DNA from: Bacillota bacterium
GTDB taxonomy: Bacteria; Bacillota; Clostridia; Tissierellales; Tissierellaceae
DNA length: 39,172 bases
Assembly: GCA_030602225.1 (NCBI GenBank)
Contig: JAUWAD010000009.1
Coordinates: 1-39,172, forward strand
Direction of reading: 5' to 3'
Shown: positions 16,105 through 24,801 of the stretch, piece by piece
How the letters are laid out: every line of letters starts with the position of its first letter
Numbering within the stretch: position 1 is the first letter of the stretch
Notes under the pieces: model-generated
What the model saw: the letters and a program-made list of their open reading frames with translations, nothing else
What the model was told of the DNA's origin: nothing
Database searches by the model: none
Made by a program: the position numbers and the translations under genes

Positions 16105-16983
16105 CTAAATCAATACCTTCAGCTTTTCATCTGCCAGTTTAAACTTAATTTCCTCATCAATAACTGGTGAAATTTCACCATCGACATTTAGGTAATACTT
16201 CCCTTCTGTTTTCACAATTACTTCCTTACCCTTAAAGAATTCAACATATTCCTTATACTTAACATGCTCCCCTTTAAATATTGTTGGAAATAAAAATAAA
16301 ATCCTAATATTACTGATATCTCTAACTATGCAAATATCAAGCTCTCCATCATCAACAACACTCATGGGTAGTATTTGCATACCTCCCCCATAGAATTGTC
16401 CATTACCCACTGCTATTAGCATTGCATTTCTTTTATATTCTACTCCATCTATTGTTAAACTTATTCTTCTCTTCCTATATCCTAATAAGGTGGTAATTAC
16501 ACCTAGAATGTATGCTATTTTACCTTTTACTATCTTTCTTATTAATTCAGTACTTCTTACAACCTGTGCATCAAACCCTAAACTTGCTATATTAAAAAAG
16601 TATTTGTCCTTTGCCAGTCCAATGTCTATTTCCCTTGAATTCTTCTCAAATATATTAAGCATCGCAGCATCAATATCTTCTTCAATTTCCAAGACTTTTG
16701 CAAGATCATTACCAGTTCCTGAGGGGATTATTCCAAGGACTCCATAACCTCTTTGAAGAATTCCCTTAGCCACCTCATTTACAGTCCCATCTCCCCCGAC
16801 AGCTATGCAAACACCATATTCAGAATTTAACATAACTAAATCAGTGGCTTCTCCCACCGATTTAGTTATTTCTATCTTTCCTATTAATTTTCTCTTCTCC
16901 AACTCACTCTGAATTCTTGGGATATAGTCAAGGGATTTCTTAACTCCAGCCACAGGATTGACTATAAATAGAAACTTTTCCAT
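16105..16983 (-). CDS. Diacylglycerol kinase-family lipid kinase (DgkB/YegS-like)
   Basis: A 292-residue lipid kinase. The catalytic nucleotide-binding loop VGGDGTVNEV (62-71) and PSGTGNDLA (87-95) are present, as are the family motifs GFDAQVV, YGGGMQILP and VDDGELDICIV. It probably phosphorylates diacylglycerol or a related lipid using ATP, at the membrane face. I chose the ATG at 16983 because GGAGTG lies just upstream; an ATG five codons earlier directly follows the stop of the DUF4446 gene and lacks its own SD. It is likely co-transcribed with the DUF4446 and aminotransferase genes. The 16984-16998 spacer is the SD region. Confidence 0.88.
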   Translation of the reverse strand: MEKFLFIVNPVAGVKKSLDYIPRIQSELEKRKLIGKIEITKSVGEATDLVMLNSEYGVCIAVGGDGTVNEVAKGILQRGYGVLGIIPSGTGNDLAKVLEIEEDIDAAMLNIFEKNSREIDIGLAKDKYFFNIASLGFDAQVVRSTELIRKIVKGKIAYILGVITTLLGYRKRRISLTIDGVEYKRNAMLIAVGNGQFYGGGMQILPMSVVDDGELDICIVRDISNIRILFLFPTIFKGEHVKYKEYVEFFKGKEVIVKTEGKYYLNVDGEISPVIDEEIKFKLADEKLKVLI

Positions 16984-16998
16984 GTCATTACACTCCAT

Positions 16999-17517
16999 TT
17001 ACTTAGGATTTATTGTATTTTCACCTTTCAATGCCCTGTCTATTGCCAGCATCTCCTCAGGTGAGATTGGAATATTGGTTTTTCCATTTTTTATTGGTTT
17101 GGAAAATGACACCGATCTTTCTCTTCCATAAATACTGGTTAGTACAAATCCGTTGTTGTAGCTATCTAATAATGCAATTGAAAAACTCAGCTCACTTCCC
17201 ATATCACCAAAAGCATTATATCTAACAAAGCCGATCCTTTGAAGTGCAAAAGATAACTTTGTCTCTAAAGTCTCAATGTGGTCTTCCAATAAGTTAATAT
17301 CTCGATTAACACTTGCTATATCTCTGTTAATGCTTAAAAAGAGATCTTCTATATTAGCACCAGATAAACCTCTGGTTAAGGAATTATACCTTTCCTTGTG
17401 TTTTTTAAATTTTCTCAAACTCACAATATAGAGAATAAGAAGTACTATAAAACTTAAGATTAATCCAATTAAAAAGTACTCAGTATACACATTTAAAAAT
17501 TGAAGTATTCTGTCCAT
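16999..17517 (-). CDS. DUF4446 family membrane-anchored protein
   Basis: A 172-residue protein with one N-terminal transmembrane segment (about 15-34, FLIGLILSFIVLLILYIV), a helical, probably coiled-coil stretch (about 55-95), then a small beta-rich domain containing LQRIGFVRYNAFGDMGSEL and SIALLDSYNNGFVLTSIYGRE, the DUF4446 hallmark. Function is not known to me. The family is common near parAB in Clostridia. SD AAGGAG precedes the ATG. It sits 10 nt downstream of the aminotransferase gene and 15 nt upstream of the lipid kinase, so the three probably form an operon. Confidence 0.85.
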   Translation of the reverse strand: MDRILQFLNVYTEYFLIGLILSFIVLLILYIVSLRKFKKHKERYNSLTRGLSGANIEDLFLSINRDIASVNRDINLLEDHIETLETKLSFALQRIGFVRYNAFGDMGSELSFSIALLDSYNNGFVLTSIYGRERSVSFSKPIKNGKTNIPISPEEMLAIDRALKGENTINPK

Positions 17518-17527
17518 GGGCTGCTCC

Positions 17528-18670
17528 TTAAAATTCCTTAGAAATTTTGTGTAAAGCTAAAATAACTTGATCAATATCCTCTTCAGTATTAAATGGTCCT
17601 ACACTAAGTCTCACTGCACCTTGATTTAATGTACCTAAGGTTTCATGAGCCAATGGTGCACAATGTAACCCTGGTCTTACACAAATACCAAACTCTTCAT
17701 TTAGTAGGTAGGCTGTGGTTGAAGAATCAACATCCTTAAAGTTAATAGAAAGAACTCCCCCCTGCTCACTTGTGTTCAGAGGTCCATACATTATTATATT
17801 GTTGATTTTGGAAATTTCTTCCATTAATTTGTCCATAAGATTTTCCTCATGTATTCTAATATTATCTATTCCAACAGTATTGATGTATTTGATTCCTTCT
17901 CCCAATCCAATTATTCCAGGGGCATTAGGTGTTCCACTTTCGAACTTGTCTGGCATTAGCTCTGGCTGTATCAAAGACCCAGATGCACTTCCAGTACCCC
18001 CTTGGATTAGTTCCTCTATAATCAATCCCTCTCTTATATATAATCCTCCCGTTCCTTGGGGTCCCAATAATCCTTTATGTCCAGGAAAAGCCATCATGTC
18101 GATGTTTATACCTTTAAGATCTATACTGAAAACACCGGCAGATTGAGCAGCATCTAGAAGATATAGAATACCATTATTCTCTGCTACTTTTGCAATTTCC
18201 TTTATTGGCAATATAGTTCCTGTTAGATTAGATACATGAGTTGTGACGATTAGTTTAGTATTGCTTTTTATGGCCTTTTCTATTTGTTCAGCCCTTATCC
18301 TACCCTTATTGTCTGCCCAAACAATAGTATTCTCGATACCATATCTCTCTAGATGTTTTATAGGTCTAAGTACTGAATTATGTTCCATGGAGGTAGTAAT
18401 AACATGATCTCCCGGCTTTAATACTCCTTTTATGGCTATATTCAAACTTTCAGTTGCATTGAAGGTAAATATCATATTAAAAGGATTGTCAACATTGAAA
18501 AAGGCTGCCAATAGCTCCCTTGTATCGTATATTCCCCTGCTGGCCTTTAATGCTAGATCATGTCCTGATCTTCCGGGGTTTGCGCCATAATTTAACATTG
18601 CTTCATTTATCTTATCATAAACTGTACTTGGTTTTGGAAAGGTCGTTGCAGCATTATCTAAGTAAATCAT
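17528..18670 (-). CDS. Cysteine desulfurase-family class V aminotransferase
   Basis: A 380-residue PLP enzyme with YLDNAATTFPKP (3-14), NATESLN, SMEHNSVLRP, HVSNLTG, DAAQSAG (D173, Q176), the H198-K199 Schiff-base pair in FPGHKGLLGPQG, and GICVRPGLHCAPLAHETLG with Cys330 and Cys337. Cys337 is placed as the persulfide-carrying cysteine would be. It belongs to the family of cysteine desulfurase-like proteins named after Enterococcus EF2568. A role in sulfur or selenium mobilisation is likely, but the acceptor is unknown. No iscU, thiI or selD is adjacent. The SD is GAGGG and a promoter lies just upstream. Confidence 0.82.
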   Translation of the reverse strand: MIYLDNAATTFPKPSTVYDKINEAMLNYGANPGRSGHDLALKASRGIYDTRELLAAFFNVDNPFNMIFTFNATESLNIAIKGVLKPGDHVITTSMEHNSVLRPIKHLERYGIENTIVWADNKGRIRAEQIEKAIKSNTKLIVTTHVSNLTGTILPIKEIAKVAENNGILYLLDAAQSAGVFSIDLKGINIDMMAFPGHKGLLGPQGTGGLYIREGLIIEELIQGGTGSASGSLIQPELMPDKFESGTPNAPGIIGLGEGIKYINTVGIDNIRIHEENLMDKLMEEISKINNIIMYGPLNTSEQGGVLSINFKDVDSSTTAYLLNEEFGICVRPGLHCAPLAHETLGTLNQGAVRLSVGPFNTEEDIDQVILALHKISKEF

Positions 18671-18698
18671 ATTATCCCTCTTTTCTTATACTAGTTCT

Positions 18699-18727
18699 AT
18701 TTTATCATCTGGATTGTAATGTTACAA
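18699..18727 (-). promoter_or_regulatory. Candidate promoter of the cysteine desulfurase-DUF4446-lipid kinase operon
   Basis: On the minus strand TTGTAA (18727-18722), a 17-nt spacer and TAAAAT (18704-18699) lie about 28 nt upstream of the ATG at 18670. Confidence 0.5.
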
Positions 18728-18755
18728 CGGATTATTAGAACAAGTATATATAAGT

Positions 18756-18788
18756 AGAAAAAATAAAAAAAGGGAGAATAATCCCCCT
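18756..18788 (-). terminator. Terminator of the fchA-like gene, overlapping its stop codon
   Basis: On the minus strand AGGGGGA and TCTCCCT form a 7-bp stem with one G.T pair, followed by TTTTTTTATTTTTT. The 5' arm begins within the stop codon of the gene. Confidence 0.75.
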
Positions 18789-19425
18789 ATGCTAACCTAC
18801 TATATACAATTTCCAATAGTTGATCTCTTAATTCTTTACCTTCTTTTAGAAGACTAGATACTCTATCTTCCATTTCTTTCTTATAGTCTTGATCCTTTAT
18901 ACTTTTTAAATTAATTGTCACATTGAATAGTGCGCCCTCTAAACCGGAGTAAGCTAACAATGTTCCAACTCCAACATCAGTTATTGCATTTACATTACCA
19001 TGATTTGCAAATACATCTTGAAGCTTCAATACTTCAAAGCACTTCTCTCCGCATCTTAAAGGTACTTCTAATGCCTTCTTATACCCTGACTGTATTGCTG
19101 TTGATCTTGCTTTCTTTTCTTCTTCTGTCTCTTTAGGCAATTTGAAAGCTTGCATTACATCATCGAACGCTGTTGAGTCTTCGTCCACCAAATTTAGTAA
19201 CTCTTCAATTAGAGCATCTATTTTCTTAAAATTTTCTTCCATTTTTGGCTTCATTGCATCAGGTACATCTGAATACACCTTTTTATCAATGGTTAGATTT
19301 CCCACCATATTAGTAAGTGCTCCTCCAAGACTTCCAACCAAAGCAGCAACGCTTCCTCCACCAGGTGTTGGACTTTCGCTGGCTACATCATATACAAAAT
19401 TCCTTGCAGTTCTCTCAATTAACAT
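18787..19425 (-). CDS. fchA: Cyclodeaminase/cyclohydrolase family protein (FchA-like)
   Basis: A 212-residue all-helical protein of the FTCD C-terminal/FchA family. SPTPGGGSVAALVGSLGGAL (18-37) is the folate-binding signature; FDDVMQAFKLPK (88-99), NVNAITDVGVGTLLAYSGLEGALFNV and the terminal helix follow the family. Members interconvert methenyl-THF and formyl-THF, or release ammonia from formimino-THF. In purine and histidine fermenters this feeds one-carbon units into ATP synthesis by formyl-THF synthetase. No folate gene is adjacent, so methenyl-THF cyclohydrolase versus formimino-THF cyclodeaminase cannot be decided. The SD is GGAGGGG; it lies 13 nt after the phzF-like gene. Confidence 0.85.
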   Translation of the reverse strand: MLIERTARNFVYDVASESPTPGGGSVAALVGSLGGALTNMVGNLTIDKKVYSDVPDAMKPKMEENFKKIDALIEELLNLVDEDSTAFDDVMQAFKLPKETEEEKKARSTAIQSGYKKALEVPLRCGEKCFEVLKLQDVFANHGNVNAITDVGVGTLLAYSGLEGALFNVTINLKSIKDQDYKKEMEDRVSSLLKEGKELRDQLLEIVYSRLA

Positions 19426-19438
19426 ACTACCCCTCCAT

Positions 19439-20335
19439 TTAAAATTTTATTATTCCCTCCAATACAATACTAGCACATCCACCTACTTTAACAATGTAGG
19501 AACCCTCTTCCCCTTCAATAGTACAATTTATTATACTGGGTCTATTCAGGGATTCCCCTTGGAACACTCTAATGCTATTGGATTCCAATACTCCATTCTT
19601 TTTTAAATAGTAGATCAATGCTCCATTTGCTGTTCCTGTAGCTGCTTCCTCTTCTATTCCGACAGCTGGAGCAAAATTTCTAGCATATATATGTTGAGGA
19701 TTGTCCTTATCCATTGAAAATGCATGAACTCCTGTAACTCCCAGTCTATTGCTATATTCTTTCAAATTACAATGGTCAACTTCCATTCTATCCAAAGTGC
19801 CCTTATCTTTCAAGGGTAAAATAATATCTGGCAATCCAGTTGAAATTATTTCAGGATTAATGAATCTCTTCCCTATACCAATGTCTTCCTCTGAAATGTT
19901 AAATATGCTTAGTAGTTCTTTCAAGTCATCCAATAATGCCAAACTTCTTGGTGTATCTTGTTCCATGATTATATTGCTAGGGGAGAAATTCTTGAATTCA
20001 ATTTCAATTTCCAAATCTCCCAATTTAGTTTCGATTAAAGCCTTCTTAATTCCCTGTTCTATTGGTTTTATATAACCTTTCTCAGCCAGTGTATATATGG
20101 CAGCAATTGTTGCGTGACCACATAAATCCACCTCACATAAGGGGGTGAAGTATCTCATTCTAAAATAAGAATCATCCAACTGCCTAATAAAAACCGTTTC
20201 CGATAGATTCATTTCATTTGCGATCTTTTGCATATCAGAATCCTTTAGACCCTTTGAATTCGTAACAACACCTGCGGGATTACCTCCAAAAGGTTTAGTG
20301 GTAAAAGCATCAACTTGAAAAATATTAACTTCCAT
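19439..20335 (-). CDS. PhzF-family isomerase/epimerase-like protein
   Basis: A 299-residue PhzF-fold protein with IFQVDAFTTKPFGGNPAGVV near the N terminus, NLSETVF with catalytic-type Glu46, RYFTPLCEVDLCGHAT (first-half G-H), and GIEEEAATGTANGAL in the second half. PhzF relatives are double diaminopimelate-epimerase-like folds, and most have no known substrate. The ATG at 20335 is preceded by AAAGGGG at 8 nt; an in-frame TTG six codons upstream lies inside that SD. It starts 21 nt from a parS site and lies between parB and the fchA-like gene, perhaps read from the par operon. Confidence 0.85.
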   Translation of the reverse strand: MEVNIFQVDAFTTKPFGGNPAGVVTNSKGLKDSDMQKIANEMNLSETVFIRQLDDSYFRMRYFTPLCEVDLCGHATIAAIYTLAEKGYIKPIEQGIKKALIETKLGDLEIEIEFKNFSPSNIIMEQDTPRSLALLDDLKELLSIFNISEEDIGIGKRFINPEIISTGLPDIILPLKDKGTLDRMEVDHCNLKEYSNRLGVTGVHAFSMDKDNPQHIYARNFAPAVGIEEEAATGTANGALIYYLKKNGVLESNSIRVFQGESLNRPSIINCTIEGEEGSYIVKVGGCASIVLEGIIKF

Positions 20336-20355
20336 AGTACTAACCCCTTTCAAAA

Positions 20356-20371
20356 TGTTCCACGTGAAACA
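20356..20371. other. parS: parS centromere site, parB-proximal
   Basis: TGTTCCACGTGAAACA matches the ParB-binding consensus TGTTTCACGTGAAACA in 15 of 16 positions. It lies immediately after the parB stop codon. Confidence 0.9.
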
Positions 20372-21238
20372 TTACCTTGTAAGCAAGTCAATTAGCCTTT
20401 CCAGATCATCGTTACCATAGTATTCAATCTCAATTTTCCCTGATTTCTTACCTGGATTAAGTCTAACTTTTGTTCCTAAAGATCCCATCAATCTTTCTTC
20501 AACATCAATGACATAACTTTCCTTTGCCTTTGTCTTCTTGACCTTTTTCTTGTTTATTTTTACAGATTGCTCAGTTTCTCTAACATTGCTTCCCTGTTTT
20601 AGTATTCTTTCTGCTGCCCTAAACTGCTCTTCTGGATTCTTTATCCCCAGTAGAGCCTTCCCATGACCACTGGTTAGCTTTCCTTCATAAAGTAACTCCA
20701 CTACTCTATTATCAAGGTTTAAAAGACGAATGTTATTACTTATATAGGATCTGCTCTTCCCAACAGCTTTTGCAAGTTCTTCTTGTTTTAGCTTATATTC
20801 AGCCATTAATCTCTTGTAGGCTTGAGCTTCTTCTATAGGATTAAGGTTTTCTCTTTGTATATTCTCAATTAAAGAAATCTTTGAGGCTGTTTCTTCATCT
20901 ATATCTCTTACAATAGCAGGGATCTTAACTAAAGAGGCTTCCCTTGCTGCTCTCCACCTTCTCTCACCAGCTATTATTTCATATCCTAGATCAATTTTTC
21001 GAACTATTATTGGCTGAATAACCCCATTTACCCTTATACTGTCAGTCAGGTCCTTTAGGGCATCTTTATTAAATATCTTTCTTGGTTGATCCTTTTTAGG
21101 CGTTATCTCATCAAGACTAATCTCTTCAATTACTTCCCCAATATCAAGTTTGCTTTCATTAACTAAGGTCTCAACTTTCTCTTTATCCTGTATAAGAGCA
21201 GATAGCCCTTTACCTAACCCTCTTTTTTTAGCTGTCAT
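20372..21238 (-). CDS. parB: Chromosome partitioning protein ParB (Spo0J), a CTP-dependent DNA clamp
   Basis: A 288-residue ParB. The N terminus KKRGLGKGLSALI is the ParA-activating peptide. The CTP-binding domain carries DQPRKIF, NGVIQPIIVR, GYEIIAGERRWRAARE and SLIENIQRENLNPIEEA. The helix-turn-helix KQEELAKAVGKSRSYISNNI binds parS, and the C-terminal part dimerises. ParB loads at parS, spreads, recruits SMC and stimulates ParA. The ATG at 21238 has GGGAG 7 nt upstream; starts further upstream would overlap parA without benefit. It begins 17 nt after the parA stop, so parAB is one operon. Confidence 0.95.
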   Translation of the reverse strand: MTAKKRGLGKGLSALIQDKEKVETLVNESKLDIGEVIEEISLDEITPKKDQPRKIFNKDALKDLTDSIRVNGVIQPIIVRKIDLGYEIIAGERRWRAAREASLVKIPAIVRDIDEETASKISLIENIQRENLNPIEEAQAYKRLMAEYKLKQEELAKAVGKSRSYISNNIRLLNLDNRVVELLYEGKLTSGHGKALLGIKNPEEQFRAAERILKQGSNVRETEQSVKINKKKVKKTKAKESYVIDVEERLMGSLGTKVRLNPGKKSGKIEIEYYGNDDLERLIDLLTR

Positions 21239-21255
21239 AATCACACTCCCTTTCA

Positions 21256-22020
21256 TCAATCTTGCAGGTCGAGAAACTCTTCTGCCAATTCTAAGTAAGA
21301 TTCTGCTCCCTTTGACTTTTCTTCATAATCCATAATTGACAAACCATAGGATGGTGCTTCTGCTAATCTAACATTTCTGGGTATTATACTGCTATATACT
21401 TTGCTCTTAAAGGCTTTCTTCACTTCTTCAACTACTTGAATAGATAAATTTGTTCTTCCATCAAACATACTTAACACTACACCTTCTATTTCCAACTTAG
21501 GATTATAGTTCTCTTTAACTAAGTTCATGGTTTCAACCAATTGTACTACACCCTCAAGGGCATAATACTCACATTGTATGGGAATTATTACGCTATCAGA
21601 TGCTATTAATCCCATTACGCTTAGTATTCCAAGGGAAGGGGGACAGTCTATAAATATATAATCATAGTCATCTTTAATCTGATCCAGTGTATCCTTTATT
21701 GTGTTTTCCCAATTACCACCTTTGGCAAGTTCAATTTCTAATCCAGCCAGGTTGTTGTTTGAAGGAATTATACTTACATTTTCAGCACTTGTTGTGTAAA
21801 TTCCTTCTGTAATATCAATGTCTTCTGTTATTATGTCATATAATAATACCTGAACTTCACTCTTGTTAATTCCTAGACCACTGGATGAATTCCCCTGTGG
21901 ATCTATATCAACTAACAATATGGTTTTTCCCATTTTCCCCAATCCAGCGGATAAATTTATGCATGTGGTGGTTTTTCCAACACCACCTTTTTGATTAAAA
22001 ACAGAAATAATCTTGCCCAT
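21256..22020 (-). CDS. parA: Chromosome partitioning ATPase ParA (Soj)
   Basis: A 254-residue MinD/ParA ATPase. The deviant Walker A KGGVGKTT lies at 11-18 (signature Lys11 and catalytic Lys16), Walker A' is LLVDIDPQGNSSSGLG, and Walker B is YDYIFIDCPPSLG. With ParB it segregates origins and, in Bacillus, regulates DnaA. The ATG at 22020 gives the conventional MGKIISVFNQ start with AAAGGG upstream; the 24-codon upstream extension is not family-like. It lies between two parS regions and downstream of rsmG. Confidence 0.96.
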   Translation of the reverse strand: MGKIISVFNQKGGVGKTTTCINLSAGLGKMGKTILLVDIDPQGNSSSGLGINKSEVQVLLYDIITEDIDITEGIYTTSAENVSIIPSNNNLAGLEIELAKGGNWENTIKDTLDQIKDDYDYIFIDCPPSLGILSVMGLIASDSVIIPIQCEYYALEGVVQLVETMNLVKENYNPKLEIEGVVLSMFDGRTNLSIQVVEEVKKAFKSKVYSSIIPRNVRLAEAPSYGLSIMDYEEKSKGAESYLELAEEFLDLQD

Positions 22021-22082
22021 AAAAACACCCTTTCTCTTTCTTATTACTATAATAACATAGAAATTCAATTTTAAAACAAAAA

Positions 22083-22125
22083 TGTTCCACATTAAACATT
22101 CATCAAAAATGTTTCACGTGGAACA
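22083..22125. other. parS: parS centromere site with an adjacent degenerate copy, upstream of parA
   Basis: TGTTTCACGTGGAACA (22110-22125) matches the consensus in 15 of 16 positions. Eleven nucleotides away, TGTTCCACATTAAACA (22083-22098) is a degenerate version with three mismatches. Confidence 0.88.
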
Positions 22126-22160
22126 TTTGCCTCTACACTTGTGTTTTTAAGGGTTTTAGG

Positions 22161-22883
22161 TTAGTTTATTGGTGATTTTTTTGGCTTTCCTCCACCTCTT
22201 GGATACTTCTTTGGAGTGTTTCTAATCTTCTTAATGATTACAAGGGAATGGGTTATATCTGTACCAGGTAAGGTAATATATTTTATATCCTCCACCTTGC
22301 ATCCCAGTACTTCTATAGCCTTACTGCTGGCATTTACCTCTTCTTCAACACTGGGTCCTTTCATAGAAATAAAATAACCTCCTACTTTAACAAAAGGTAT
22401 GCAGTATTCACTCAAAGTATCGAGGGATGCAACTGCTCGTGATACGCATATATCATAAACTTCTCTATACTCATTCTTTATACCTAATTCTTCTGCTCTT
22501 CCATGGATTGGGACTATATTATCCATCCTAAGTTCTCTAATAACTTCAGATAAGAATATAATTCTCTTGTTTAGACTATCCAATAGAGTGATATCTAAAT
22601 CATTATTATAAATCTTAAGGGGGATTCCAGGAAAGCCTCCACCTGTTCCTATATCTATTACTTTCTTTTTACCTTGAAACTTTCCAGATAACACAACACT
22701 TAAACTATCGATAAAGTGCTTAATATCAATCTCTTGATCATCTGTTATAGTAGTGATATTTATTTTCTCATTCCACTCTTTAAGCATAGATTTGTATTTT
22801 TCAAAATTAAGAATCATCTTTTTATCTAATTCAATACCTATTTCTTCTGAAGCAGTTAGTAATAAATTACTGGTTCTTTCCAT
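22161..22883 (-). CDS. rsmG: 16S rRNA (guanine-N7)-methyltransferase RsmG
   Basis: A 240-residue class I SAM methyltransferase. [20 protein letters not shown], the SAM loop [42 protein letters not shown] and the C-terminal [12 protein letters not shown] are all diagnostic of RsmG (GidB), which methylates G527 of 16S rRNA; its loss gives low-level streptomycin resistance in other bacteria. The ATG has GGAGGGAG upstream, located inside mnmG; the two genes overlap by 17 nt. It is part of the conserved mnmE-mnmG-rsmG-parA-parB order. Confidence 0.96.
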   Translation of the reverse strand: MERTSNLLLTASEEIGIELDKKMILNFEKYKSMLKEWNEKINITTITDDQEIDIKHFIDSLSVVLSGKFQGKKKVIDIGTGGGFPGIPLKIYNNDLDITLLDSLNKRIIFLSEVIRELRMDNIVPIHGRAEELGIKNEYREVYDICVSRAVASLDTLSEYCIPFVKVGGYFISMKGPSVEEEVNASSKAIEVLGCKVEDIKYITLPGTDITHSLVIIKKIRNTPKKYPRGGGKPKKSPIN

Positions 22884-24780
22884 TATTCTCCCTCCTTCTT
22901 CTTTGTTCTAGGTGGATTAGAAGCACATTAATATCCGCAGGAGAAACACCTGATATTCTAGAAGCCTGACCTATGGAATCAGGTTGTATCTTAGCCAGTT
23001 TTTGTACTGCTTCATTGCTTAGTCCCCTTATGTTAGTATATATAATATCCTCAGGAATCATCTTGTTTTCAAGTTTTTTGAATTGTTCTATCTGTTGCAT
23101 TTGTTTCTTTATATATCCCTCATACTTAATATGTGTTTCAACTTGAAGTCTTATTTCTTTATTAAGAAATGGTCTTTGTGTGTCAAAAACTTCAGTAACA
23201 TCATATGTTATTTCAGGTCTTCTGATTAATTCGTAGAGATTGATTGCTGTTTTAAGCGGTACTGAACTAAGCTCCATAAGCTTTTTATTATTATCTTCTG
23301 TTGGAGTTAGGATAATCTTTTGAAGTCTTTGTAATTCATCGTTAATAGACTTTTCCTTCTCCAATGTCAGTCTATATCTATCCTCAGATACCAGACCTAT
23401 TTCATATCCCCTTTTAGTTAACCTTAAATCAGCATTATCCTGTCTTAGTGTTAATCTATATTCTGCTCTTGATGTCATCATCCTGTAGGGTTCATCAGTT
23501 CCTTTAGTGACTAGATCATCTATCAATACACCTATATAGGCTTCAGATCTATCCAATATAAAAGGTTCTCTTCCTAATATATTTTGGGATGCGTTAATTC
23601 CAGCAATTAAGCCTTGGGCTGCTGCTTCCTCATATCCGGATGACCCATTTATCTGTCCAGCGAAAAAGAGGTTTTTCACATTCTTATGTTCCAAGGTTCT
23701 TTTTAGTATTGTCGGATCGATTGAATCGTACTCGATGGCATAAGCACTTCTCATAAATTGAACATTCTCCAGACCCTTTATCTTTCTATACATTTGGATT
23801 TGCACTTCCTCTGGTAATGAAGAGCTTACCCCTTGAACATACATTTCCTTTGTAGTTAATCCTTCAGGCTCAATGAAAACCTGATGCTTGTCCCTATCAC
23901 CAAATCTGACAACCTTATCCTCAATGGAAGGACAATACCTTGGGCCAACTCCTTCGATATATCCAGAGAACATAGGTGATCTGTCAAGATTAGCTCTAAT
24001 TATGTTATGGGTTTCTTCTGTTGTGTATGTTAAATAGCATGGTACCTGATCTACTTTAAATTCCTTGTTCATATTAAGGAATGAGAAAGGTACTATCTCA
24101 TCATCGCCTGGTTGTACTTCCATTACACTATAATCAATGGAATCCTTATGAACCCTAGCAGGAGTACCGGTTTTCATTCTTCTTAGTTTAAATCCATTCT
24201 CCTTTAAAGATTCAGATAGTAAAAGGGAAGGGAACATTCCATCCGGACCAGACTGATAACTAACTTCTCCAATATAGACCATTCCTCCAAGATAGGTGCC
24301 AGTGGCTACCACAACTGCCTTGCTATTATATATGGCTCCTGTCCTTGTCAAAACACCTGTAACTCTTCCATCTTCTATGATTATATTAATTACTTCAGCT
24401 TGTCTTAAAGTAAGGTTTTCTTCATTTTCAATTATCTGCTTCATCTCAATATGGTAGGTCTTCTTATCCGCTTGGACTCTTAAAGAGTGTACTGCCGGTC
24501 CTTTGGAAATGTTAAGCATCCTACTCTGAATAAAGGATTTATCAATGTTCAAAGCCATTTCTCCACCAAGGGCATCAATTTCTCTTACCAAATGTCCTTT
24601 ACCTGTACCACCAATGTTTGGATTACAAGATAGCGCAACAATACCATCTAGACTAATTGTAAGCATTATTGTTCTCAAACCCATTCTACTGGCAGCTAAA
24701 GCAGCCTCTACTCCAGCATGACCTGCTCCAATCACTGCAACATCGAATTCTCCACCATTATAAGTTCTAGTTTCTATCAT
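22867..24780 (-). CDS. mnmG: tRNA uridine-5-carboxymethylaminomethyl modification enzyme MnmG (GidA)
   Basis: A 637-residue FAD protein: the dinucleotide-binding [75 protein letters not shown] and the C-terminal [20 protein letters not shown]. With MnmE it installs the cmnm5 group on U34 of certain tRNAs using methylene-THF and glycine or ammonium. I chose the ATG at 24780, preceded by AAAGGTG; an in-frame GTG three codons upstream overlaps that SD. It lies 21 nt downstream of mnmE. Confidence 0.97.
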   Translation of the reverse strand: MIETRTYNGGEFDVAVIGAGHAGVEAALAASRMGLRTIMLTISLDGIVALSCNPNIGGTGKGHLVREIDALGGEMALNIDKSFIQSRMLNISKGPAVHSLRVQADKKTYHIEMKQIIENEENLTLRQAEVINIIIEDGRVTGVLTRTGAIYNSKAVVVATGTYLGGMVYIGEVSYQSGPDGMFPSLLLSESLKENGFKLRRMKTGTPARVHKDSIDYSVMEVQPGDDEIVPFSFLNMNKEFKVDQVPCYLTYTTEETHNIIRANLDRSPMFSGYIEGVGPRYCPSIEDKVVRFGDRDKHQVFIEPEGLTTKEMYVQGVSSSLPEEVQIQMYRKIKGLENVQFMRSAYAIEYDSIDPTILKRTLEHKNVKNLFFAGQINGSSGYEEAAAQGLIAGINASQNILGREPFILDRSEAYIGVLIDDLVTKGTDEPYRMMTSRAEYRLTLRQDNADLRLTKRGYEIGLVSEDRYRLTLEKEKSINDELQRLQKIILTPTEDNNKKLMELSSVPLKTAINLYELIRRPEITYDVTEVFDTQRPFLNKEIRLQVETHIKYEGYIKKQMQQIEQFKKLENKMIPEDIIYTNIRGLSNEAVQKLAKIQPDSIGQASRISGVSPADINVLLIHLEQRRRRENNGKNQ

Positions 24781-24801
24781 ATGGTTCACCTTTCATAAAT
24801 C

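Noticed and set aside
17528-18670. Link of the cysteine desulfurase-like gene to a selenium-dependent purine hydroxylase system
   Set aside because: The family has been connected with such systems elsewhere, but no selD or molybdenum hydroxylase gene lies nearby and the gene is in a conserved housekeeping neighbourhood.
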